From an uncultured Dialister sp. (GTDB lineage: Bacteria > Bacillota > Negativicutes > Veillonellales > Dialisteraceae), in the NCBI GenBank assembly GCA_900545785.1, contig URAA01000089.1, positions 1 to 6,373 of the forward strand: a stretch of 6,373 nucleotides of DNA, given 5' to 3'. The notes under the pieces are model-generated. The model searched no databases. It had not been told where the DNA came from and was given only the letters and a program-made list of their open reading frames with translations. Position 1 is the first letter of the stretch. Every line of letters starts with the position of its first letter. Positions 1-6,373 of the stretch are shown piece after piece. Position numbers and translations under genes: made by a program.

Positions 1-690
<690 letters not shown>

Positions 691-692
<2 letters not shown>

Positions 693-697
693 GGAGG
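691..697 (+). promoter_or_regulatory. Shine-Dalgarno of hsdR overlapping the hsdS stop codon
   Basis: AAGGAGG at 691-697 shares two bases with the hsdS TAA (690-692). It lies only 2 bases before ATG 700 but 8 bases before GTG 706, so spacing favours GTG as the hsdR start. The overlap suggests that ribosomes ending hsdS feed hsdR initiation. Confidence 0.8.
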
Positions 698-705
698 CGA
701 TGGGA

Positions 706-3700
706 GTGCCGTATTTCAATATTGTGGCGGAGACGACGGAAAACACCGTCGTGACGGAATACGAGCCTGTCAAAAAACGTTCCGATGCTTACCAGAGCGA
801 GGCGGCACTGGAAGCTGAATTTATCAAAATGCTCGGTGAGCAGGGATATACTTATCTGCCGATCCATACCGAGGAGGATTTGATTCGTAACCTTCGGGAA
901 AGACTGGAAGAACTGAATCGGTACAAATTTTCCGACAGGGAATGGAATGATTTCTTTAAAACTTACATTGCCAATCCCAATGAATCCGTGGCAGAGAAAA
1001 CACGCACCATTCAGGAAGACATTGTGAAAAATCTGACGCGTGACAGCGGTGAAACGAAGAATATCACGCTCATTGATAAAAAGAATATTCATAACAACCG
1101 GCTGCAGGTGATCAATCAGTACGTTGTCGGCAAGGCGGACGGTGCAAAGTATGACAATCGTTATGATGTGACGATCCTTGTCAACGGTATTCCTCTTGTC
1201 CATATCGAGCTAAAGCGGAGAGGCGTGGCGATCCGTGAAGCTTTTAACCAGATCAATCGTTATCAGAGGGATTCATTTTGGGCAGGCAGCGGACTCTACG
1301 AGTACATTCAAATTTTTGTCATTTCCAACGGGACGAATACCAAATATTATTCCAACAGCACCAGAAGAAATGCGGAAAAGGAAAACGAGAAAAAAGGGTC
1401 GAGCAAGACAAAGACGAGCAACAGTTTTGAGTTCACTTGTTTCTGGGCGGATGCCAACAATCGTGTCATTCCCGATCTGATTGATTTCACAAAAACTTTC
1501 TTTGCCAAGCATACCATTCTTAATATTCTGACGAAGTATTGTATTTTCACTTCCGAAAACATGCTCATGGTTATGCGCCCTTACCAGATTACGGCAACGG
1601 AGCGTATTTTGAACCGCATCGAGATTGCCAATAATTATAAAAAATACGGTTCCGTCCAAGGCGGCGGCTATATCTGGCACACCACGGGTTCGGGGAAGAC
1701 TTTGACTTCTTTTAAGACGGCAAGACTTGCCTCCAAGTTGCCCTATATCGACAAGGTGTTGTTTGTGGTCGACCGCAAGGATCTGGACTACCAGACGATG
1801 AAGGAATACGACCGTTTTGAAAAAGGGGCTGCCAATTCCAATACATCGACGGCGGTTCTGAAGAAGCAGCTCGAAAATTCGGAGTCGCGCATCATTATTA
1901 CGACGATTCAGAAGCTTGCGACTTTTATTAAGAAAAATCCGGGACATGAAGTTTACGGAAAACATGTGGTTATCATTTTTGACGAATGCCACAGAAGCCA
2001 TTTCGGTGATATGCACAGGGCGGTCGTTAAGAATTTCAAGAAATATCATCTTTTCGGATTTACGGGAACGCCGATTTTTGCCGCCAATTCAGGCAGGGCA
2101 AAGAATCCGGAGTTCTTTACCACGGCGCAGACTTTCGGCGATCAGCTTCACACTTACACCATTGTGGATGCCATCAACGATAAAAATGTCCTTCCTTTCC
2201 GTGTGGATTACATTAAAACCATGGATGCGGAAGAAGAAATTACAGACGAGATGGTCTGGGATATCAACCGTGAAAAAGTCATGATGGCGCCGGAGCGGAT
2301 CAGCCTTGTCACAAAATATATACTGGAGCATTTCGATCAGAAAACTTATCGCACCGGAAAAAGTTATATTTTTAATTCTCTTACGAATATCCATAAAGTT
2401 GCCTCTGCAAAACGGGGTGTAGAGGAAAATAAGCAAAAACGTCTAATCCGCGGGTTCAATTCTATTTTTGCCGTAGCGAGCGTACCGATGGCAAAGCTTT
2501 ATTACAATGAGTTCAAGAAACAGATGGAGGCAGATCCGACGAAGAAGCTCCGCATTGCGACCATATTCAGTTATGGTGCCAATGAGGCAGAATCGGACGG
2601 CATCATCGACGAGGAAAATTCGGAAGACACTTCTGCTCTTGATCAGCCGTCGAGGGATTTTTTGGAAGAAGCCATCAAAGATTATAATGAAATGTTCCGA
2701 ACCAATTACGATACATCGGGGGACAAGTTCCAGAATTATTATAAAGATGTCTCTCTTCGGATGAAGAATAAGGAACTGGATCTATTGATCGTAGTCAATA
2801 TGTTCCTCACGGGATTTGATGCGACCACGTTAAATACGTTGTGGGTGGATAAAAATCTCAAGATGCACGGACTGATACAGGCCTTTTCCCGAACCAACCG
2901 CATTTTGAATTCAATCAAAACTTTCGGCAATATTGTATGTTTCAGAAATCTCCAAAAAAGAGTCGATTCCGCCATTTCCCTTTTCGGGGATAAGAATGCC
3001 GGCGGCATCGTACTGGTACGGAGTTTTAAAGATTATTACAACGGATATGTATCGGCAGAGGGAAGGCAGGTAACGGGATATAAGGAAATGATGGAGGAAT
3101 TGAAAAGCAAATTTCCCTTATCCGAGCCGAAGATCGAAGGCGAGCAGAATAAGAAGGATTTTATTGCTTTGTTCGGAGCCGTTCTTCGGATGAGAAATCT
3201 GCTTTCATCCTTTGATGAGTTTAGGAATAAAGAACTGATTTCGGAACGGGATTTCCAAGATTACCTCGGCAGATATCAAGACCTGTATGATGAAACAAGG
3301 CCCAATCCTCGGGAAGGGACGGATATTACCGATGATGTGGTATTTGAAATAGAATTGATCCGCCAGATTGAAATCAATATCGATTACATTCTCCTCCTTG
3401 TCAAAAAGTATCACGATACGCATTGTGAGGATAAGGAAGTTCTGATAACCATCAACAAGGCGATCAATGCAAGTCCGGAACTGCGGAGCAAGAAACAGCT
3501 CATTGAAACTTTTATTGCAGGTATCAACGATGTGGATGATGTATATGGCGGATGGACCGAATTTGTCGTCAAGCGGAGAGAAGAGGATCTGAAGGCGATC
3601 ATTGAGGAAGAGAGGCTGAAGCCGAAGGATACGCGGAAGTTCATGGAAAATGCTTTCCGTGACGGCGAAATCAAGACGACGGGAACGAATATCGACCAGC

Positions 3701-3918
3701 TGATGCCTCCCATGCCCCGTTTCGGCTGCGGCGGTGCCCGGGCGAAGAAGAAGAAAGGGATTATTGATAAGTTTAAAGCGTTCTTTGAACGGTATTTCGG
3801 CATCGGCGGCTCGTCTGAATTTACGGAACCTGTGACTTATGGCAAAGAGAATACTCAGTATTCATCGATGGCGGCAGCGGATGATCCGTCTCTTTATAAC
3901 GGAAAAGAACAGAAATAA
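706..3918 (+). CDS. hsdR: Type I restriction enzyme, R (endonuclease/translocase) subunit
   Basis: HsdR joins the M2S1 methylase core to form the restriction complex, which pulls in DNA with ATP and cleaves unmethylated DNA at a distance. The 1070-residue length is normal. N-terminal PD-(D/E)xK nuclease: D154, E168-L-K170 and a QxxxY motif Q182-Y186; this spacing matches the EcoR124I residues D151, E165 and K167. SF2 motor: Walker A HTTGSGKT with K331, motif II DECH at 426-429, motif III TGTP at 453-456, motif V TGFDA at 702-706, motif VI QAFSRTNR at 725-732. The C-terminal part (about 850-1070) is helical and charged, with a Lys-rich stretch and YFGI near the end, as in EcoR124-like subunits. 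GTG 706 is chosen for its 8-base Shine-Dalgarno spacing; ATG 700 would add two residues. The frame is open back to 580, but starting there would overlap hsdS by 113 bases and bypass the Shine-Dalgarno. No frameshift or missing catalytic residue is seen, so the gene looks functional. Its GC is nearer to the flanking core genes than to the hsdS TRD. Confidence 0.97.
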   Translation: MPYFNIVAETTENTVVTEYEPVKKRSDAYQSEAALEAEFIKMLGEQGYTYLPIHTEEDLIRNLRERLEELNRYKFSDREWNDFFKTYIANPNESVAEKTRTIQEDIVKNLTRDSGETKNITLIDKKNIHNNRLQVINQYVVGKADGAKYDNRYDVTILVNGIPLVHIELKRRGVAIREAFNQINRYQRDSFWAGSGLYEYIQIFVISNGTNTKYYSNSTRRNAEKENEKKGSSKTKTSNSFEFTCFWADANNRVIPDLIDFTKTFFAKHTILNILTKYCIFTSENMLMVMRPYQITATERILNRIEIANNYKKYGSVQGGGYIWHTTGSGKTLTSFKTARLASKLPYIDKVLFVVDRKDLDYQTMKEYDRFEKGAANSNTSTAVLKKQLENSESRIIITTIQKLATFIKKNPGHEVYGKHVVIIFDECHRSHFGDMHRAVVKNFKKYHLFGFTGTPIFAANSGRAKNPEFFTTAQTFGDQLHTYTIVDAINDKNVLPFRVDYIKTMDAEEEITDEMVWDINREKVMMAPERISLVTKYILEHFDQKTYRTGKSYIFNSLTNIHKVASAKRGVEENKQKRLIRGFNSIFAVASVPMAKLYYNEFKKQMEADPTKKLRIATIFSYGANEAESDGIIDEENSEDTSALDQPSRDFLEEAIKDYNEMFRTNYDTSGDKFQNYYKDVSLRMKNKELDLLIVVNMFLTGFDATTLNTLWVDKNLKMHGLIQAFSRTNRILNSIKTFGNIVCFRNLQKRVDSAISLFGDKNAGGIVLVRSFKDYYNGYVSAEGRQVTGYKEMMEELKSKFPLSEPKIEGEQNKKDFIALFGAVLRMRNLLSSFDEFRNKELISERDFQDYLGRYQDLYDETRPNPREGTDITDDVVFEIELIRQIEINIDYILLLVKKYHDTHCEDKEVLITINKAINASPELRSKKQLIETFIAGINDVDDVYGGWTEFVVKRREEDLKAIIEEERLKPKDTRKFMENAFRDGEIKTTGTNIDQLMPPMPRFGCGGARAKKKKGIIDKFKAFFERYFGIGGSSEFTEPVTYGKENTQYSSMAAADDPSLYNGKEQK

Positions 3919-3925
3919 AAGAAAT

Positions 3926-3961
3926 GACCACAGCAAAAATTCTATGCCGTGGTCTTTTTTT
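3926..3961 (+). terminator. Intrinsic terminator of the hsd operon
   Basis: GACCAC (3926-3931) pairs with GTGGTC (3949-3954); after an A/C mismatch the stem continues as GCA (3933-3935) with TGC (3945-3947). Seven T residues follow at 3955-3961. It begins 8 bases after the hsdR stop, which marks hsdR as the last gene of its transcript. Confidence 0.88.
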
Positions 3962-4020
3962 GTTCCCTGCTTCTTCCAAAACAGGAAATACCTCTGTTGT
4001 ATGGAAAGGTCACTTCCCGT

Positions 4021-4077
4021 TTAAACAAATACAGCCCTGCCGCAACAATTCGTTACTGCAGGACTGCATTTCTTTTT
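4021..4077 (-). terminator. Long hairpin terminator of pyk, probably bidirectional
   Basis: The 11-base arm 4030-4040 pairs with 4058-4068 (two G-T wobbles when read on the - strand); after one mismatch, 4042-4046 pairs with 4052-4056 (one further wobble), leaving the 5-base loop AATTC. The stem totals 17 positions. On the - strand it is followed by TTTGTTT (4029 downward), about 55 bases past the pyk stop. On the + strand it is followed by TTTCTTTTT (4069-4077), so it can also catch read-through from hsdR. The rest of the 204-base hsdR-pyk gap shows no convincing feature. Confidence 0.85.
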
Positions 4078-4122
4078 GAGGGATCAGGTTGTGAGATTTT
4101 CTTATTTTCCTCAGACTGAATT

Positions 4123-5547
4123 TTATACTTTCATGATCCGCATGATGTTGGTGTCGGCGGATTTTTCTTTTTTTTCTTTTGGGAGGATGCCTGCGGTGAT
4201 GACGACTAAGTCGTTTTCTTTTATGTATCCCTCTTCTTTTACTTTTTCCAAGGATTTTTCAAAGATGGTGTCCGTTGATTCGTAGCGGACGGCGAGGATG
4301 GGGCGGACGCCCCAAAGGAGCATCATCTGTCTTATTGTGGAAAGATAGGGGGAGAGGGCGAATATGTCTGTGCCGGGGCGGTATTTGGAAAGGAGGCGTG
4401 CCGTATTTCCCGACAGGGTGGGCGCGATGATGGCGTTTGCTCCGAGTTTTCTTGCGGATTCGACGGCGGCGCGGCAGACGGTGTCGGAAATTTGGTCGTA
4501 AAGGGTTTTTTCTTCTTCCGGCTTTTTCGGCAAAGGGATATAGGAATTTTCCGTAAATTCCGCAATGGCTGCCATGACGTTAAGGGCTTCGGCAGGGTAT
4601 TTTCCCGCTGCGGTTTCTCCCGAGAGCATGACGGCGTCGGTACCGTCTCCGACGGCGTTTGCCACGTCGGTGATTTCCGCCCGGGTGGGCCTCGGATTTC
4701 TTATCATGGAGTCGAGCATTTGTGTGGCGGTGATGACCGGTTTTCCTTCGGCATTGCATTTTTTGATGATGTCTTTCTGTATTTGCGGAAGCCGTTCGGG
4801 CGCCATATCCACGCCGAGATCGCCTCGGGCGACCATGACGGCATCGGCGGCTTTCAGGATGTCATCAAAGTTTCGGACGCCTTCTTCCGATTCTATTTTG
4901 GCAATGATTTTGATCGGTGAATTTTTTGATGCGAGAAAATTTTTTATTTCTTCGATGACGGCGGCGTTTCTGACGAAAGAGGCGGCAATGAAGTCAAAGT
5001 CGTTTTCTATGGCAAAGAGAATGTCTTCCCGATCTTTGTCCGTGAGGGAGGGGAGGCGGAGGGGAAGGCCCGGCACGTGGACGCCTTTTTTCTCTCCCAG
5101 CTGTCCGCCTATGTAAATTTTGCAGAAAATATCCGGTTCTTTAACTTTTTCCACGATGAGTTCCAACAGTCCGTCGTCGATGAGGATATGATCGCCCGGG
5201 CGGATGTCTCGGGGAAGTTCTTTATAGGTGACGGAGATTTTTTCTTTGTTTCCTATACAGTCGGCCGTGGTGACGATGATTTTCTGTTCCCGTTCCAAAG
5301 TGACGGGGCGGTGATTTTCCAAAAGGCCCGTCCGTATTTCGGGACCTTTGGTATCCAGCATGGCAGCGACGGGGCGGCCTGTTTCGGCGGAAGCTTTTCG
5401 GAGCATTTCCAGTCTTTTTTTATGGCTTTCTTTCGAGCCGTGGGAAAAGTTGAAACGGGCGATATCCATGTTTTCCGCCAGTTTCAAAAGGATGCCGTAG
5501 TCGTCCGTGGCAGGGCCGATGGTGCAGATGATTTTTGTTTTTCTCAT
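4123..5547 (-). CDS. pyk: Pyruvate kinase
   Basis: Catalyses the last ATP-forming step of glycolysis, phosphoenolpyruvate + ADP to pyruvate + ATP, in the cytoplasm as a homotetramer. The protein is 474 residues, the short form without the C-terminal PEP-utiliser-like extension found in Bacillus-type enzymes. Visible motifs: CTIGPAT at 8-14, ARFNFSHG at 30-37 (PEP/ADP-binding Arg31, Asn33), DTKGPEIRTG at 65-74, the mobile B domain at about 75-168, the signature IIAKIESEEGV with catalytic K217 and metal ligand E219, ARGDLG at 240-245 with D243, ATQMLDSM at 274-281 and VMLSGETA near 306-313; the remaining residues form the regulatory C domain. Glu70 sits at the position (Glu117 in rabbit muscle enzyme) linked to K+-dependent pyruvate kinases. 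The start ATG at 5547-5545 has GAGGAG (5559-5554) six bases upstream; the frame is open further up to 5685 but that extension has no homologous look. Convergent with hsdR and divergent from the adaptor gene, so probably monocistronic. Confidence 0.98.
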   Translation of the reverse strand: MRKTKIICTIGPATDDYGILLKLAENMDIARFNFSHGSKESHKKRLEMLRKASAETGRPVAAMLDTKGPEIRTGLLENHRPVTLEREQKIIVTTADCIGNKEKISVTYKELPRDIRPGDHILIDDGLLELIVEKVKEPDIFCKIYIGGQLGEKKGVHVPGLPLRLPSLTDKDREDILFAIENDFDFIAASFVRNAAVIEEIKNFLASKNSPIKIIAKIESEEGVRNFDDILKAADAVMVARGDLGVDMAPERLPQIQKDIIKKCNAEGKPVITATQMLDSMIRNPRPTRAEITDVANAVGDGTDAVMLSGETAAGKYPAEALNVMAAIAEFTENSYIPLPKKPEEEKTLYDQISDTVCRAAVESARKLGANAIIAPTLSGNTARLLSKYRPGTDIFALSPYLSTIRQMMLLWGVRPILAVRYESTDTIFEKSLEKVKEEGYIKENDLVVITAGILPKEKKEKSADTNIMRIMKV

Positions 5548-5553
5548 ACATAT

Positions 5554-5559
5554 CTCCTC
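5554..5559 (-). promoter_or_regulatory. Shine-Dalgarno of pyk
   Basis: GAGGAG on the - strand, six bases before the ATG at 5547. It decides the start of pyk against the 46-residue longer open frame that begins at 5685. Confidence 0.85.
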
Positions 5560-5569
5560 GAAAACACAG

Positions 5570-5584
5570 GAAGAAATTTTCTTC
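5570..5584. repeat. Small perfect inverted repeat in the pyk leader
   Basis: GAAGAAA and TTTCTTC (seven pairs) flank a single T, centred 30 bases upstream of the pyk start and 11 bases upstream of its Shine-Dalgarno. It is too tight to fold well as RNA, so if it matters it would be a DNA-level dyad (operator-like). AT-rich dyads of this size occur by chance; no regulator is assigned. Confidence 0.3.
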
Positions 5585-5605
5585 ACCGGGGGAAAAAGTA
5601 TTTCT

Positions 5606-5637
5606 TTGTCATCAAATCTTTCTTTATATAGTACAAT
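5606..5637 (+). promoter_or_regulatory. Weak candidate promoter for the efflux adaptor gene
   Basis: TTGTCA (5606-5611) is five of six to the -35 consensus, with TATAGT (5627-5632, spacing 15) or TACAAT (5632-5637, spacing 20) as possible -10 boxes. Neither spacing is ideal. The element overlaps the candidate pyk promoter on the other strand, within the imperfect palindrome 5625-5638 around GTAC. Confidence 0.25.
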
Positions 5638-5656
5638 ATAGAAAAATAATGGACAA
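5628..5656 (-). promoter_or_regulatory. Candidate sigma-70-type promoter for pyk
   Basis: On the - strand TTGTCC (5656-5651) and TACTAT (5633-5628) are separated by 17 bases, each matching four of six consensus positions. This would give a transcript start near 5621 and a leader of roughly 74 bases. It is the best-spaced pair in the 146-base divergent gap, but the match is modest. Confidence 0.4.
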
Positions 5657-5693
5657 ATGAAACAGTTATCAGAACACGGGGGCATTTTTTGAA

Positions 5694-6373
5694 ATGAAGA
5701 ATAAGCAGATCCGTATCCTTCTCATCGTGGCGGCAGTCATTTTGGGAATTGTCGGATACAGGGTGGTATCGAATCTCATGGCGAATGCGGAGACGGCGAA
5801 GCGGAGCAGCGGCGATAAAACGGCGGTGGTCACGGTTTCTCATGCAAAAAGGGAGCGTATTCAGCCGAAATTTAAATTTTCCGGCACTCTTGTTCCTGTG
5901 TGGCAGGCCGATGTGGCAGCCAAAGTGGACGGCAGAATTGAAAGAATTTTTGTCGATGAAGGGGATGCCGTTGCGGCAGGACAGGCGCTTTTGGAATTGG
6001 AACAGTCCGATACGAGGGCGGATGTGATGATCGCCAAAGGGGCGTACATCGATGCGAAAACAAATCTGGAGAAAGCGAAAACCGATGTGAGCCGTTATGA
6101 AATGCTTTATAAAGAGGGAGCGGTTTCCAAGGAATCTCTCGATAATATGCGGTTTGCTCTTGAAAATGCAAAGGGGAAGCTGGAGGCGGCGGAAGGAGCG
6201 CTTTCGGCAGCGGACTCGGGACTTTTCGGAACGACCGTGACTACGCCTCGGGCGGGAATTATACAGAAAAGATATTATCAGGAAGGATATTATGCAAAAA
6301 CGGGAACGGCTTTATTCAATATTGCCGACATATCCTCCCTTCTTGCAAGGATTGATATTTCCGAAAGTTATGT
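5694..6373 (+). CDS. Efflux pump periplasmic adaptor (membrane fusion protein, AcrA/MexA/HlyD-like), partial at 3' end
   Basis: Adaptors of this family bridge an inner-membrane RND (or MacB-type ABC) pump to an outer-membrane channel. The 226 visible residues show: a hydrophobic anchor at about 6-22 with a basic N-terminus and no lipobox cysteine; a beta-barrel/lipoyl entry with FSGTLVP at 62-68; the first half of the biotinyl-lipoyl domain at 71-104 (GRIERIFVDEGDAVAAGQ); an alpha-helical hairpin at about 105-175 with LYKEGAVSKESLDN; and the second lipoyl half at 182-213 (TTPRAGIIQKRYYQEGYYA, then LFNIADIS). The gene runs off the window, so the rest of the beta-barrel and membrane-proximal domain are not seen. 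ATG 5694 is the only in-frame start before the membrane anchor; its Shine-Dalgarno is poor (GGGGG at 5678-5682, 11 bases away). Pump and outer-membrane genes are expected downstream. It implies a diderm cell. Substrate cannot be inferred. Confidence 0.93.
   Translation, partial: MKNKQIRILLIVAAVILGIVGYRVVSNLMANAETAKRSSGDKTAVVTVSHAKRERIQPKFKFSGTLVPVWQADVAAKVDGRIERIFVDEGDAVAAGQALLELEQSDTRADVMIAKGAYIDAKTNLEKAKTDVSRYEMLYKEGAVSKESLDNMRFALENAKGKLEAAEGALSAADSGLFGTTVTTPRAGIIQKRYYQEGYYAKTGTALFNIADISSLLARIDISESY

Noticed and set aside
3744..3757. AAG triplet run near the end of hsdR as a second slippage site
   Set aside because: Short and interrupted (three AAG then AAA), in frame, and encodes an ordinary lysine-rich stretch.
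3980..3998. Short hairpin AACAG/CTGTT in the hsdR-pyk gap
   Set aside because: Only five pairs with a weak stem and no T-tract; well within chance.
4492..5631. + strand open frames opposite pyk (4492-4920, 4565-5116, 5077-5631)
   Set aside because: They mirror pyk codons on the other strand; composition is atypical and no domain is visible.
5548..5685. 46-residue N-terminal extension of pyruvate kinase
   Set aside because: Pyruvate kinases begin close to the RKTKIICTIGPA motif; GAGGAG sits correctly before ATG 5547, and the extension runs through the presumed promoter and leader.

Overview
The window carries the distal part of a type I restriction-modification locus on the + strand, then a convergent pyruvate kinase gene on the - strand, then the first two thirds or so of an efflux-pump periplasmic adaptor gene on the + strand. 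Core genes run at about 50% GC in the lines counted. The adaptor protein implies a double-membraned cell, while the sequence style and the compact 474-residue pyruvate kinase would suit a Negativicutes-type Firmicute (Dialister/Megasphaera-like). That placement is an inference of modest confidence.

Region 1 (1-3961): the window opens inside a perfect AGAC tetranucleotide tract (at least 13.5 units). It is in frame with, and directly upstream of, the second half of an HsdS specificity subunit (to 692). The Shine-Dalgarno of hsdR overlaps the hsdS stop codon, so hsdR (706-3918) follows in a tight, probably translationally coupled operon. HsdR has an intact PD-(D/E)xK nuclease and all main SF2 translocase motifs. 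hsdM and the first half of hsdS are presumably upstream. A hairpin plus T-tract ends the operon at 3926-3961.

Region 2 (3962-5547): the 204-base gap between the convergent hsdR and pyk stops holds the hsdR terminator and a second, 17-pair hairpin (4030-4068) with T-tracts on both sides, which can terminate pyk transcription and act bidirectionally. pyk has complete active-site motifs and a good Shine-Dalgarno.

Region 3 (5548-6373): a 146-base divergent intergenic region with overlapping candidate promoters and a small inverted repeat in the pyk leader, then the adaptor gene, which runs off the window.

The most interesting point is the tetranucleotide tract in hsdS. Its position resembles that of the TAEL linker repeats of EcoR124-type S subunits. 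Gain or loss of one or two units would frameshift into stops at 58-60 or 68-70 and leave a single-TRD half-subunit. Gain or loss of three units would keep the frame and change the inter-TRD linker by four residues (TDRQ), the same step size that changes spacer length between EcoR124I and EcoR124II. One repeat could therefore be both a phase-variation switch and a target-spacing dial. The second TRD is also markedly AT-rich (about 38% GC over 121-600), with an abrupt change at the conserved 3' end, as expected for a shuffled domain.
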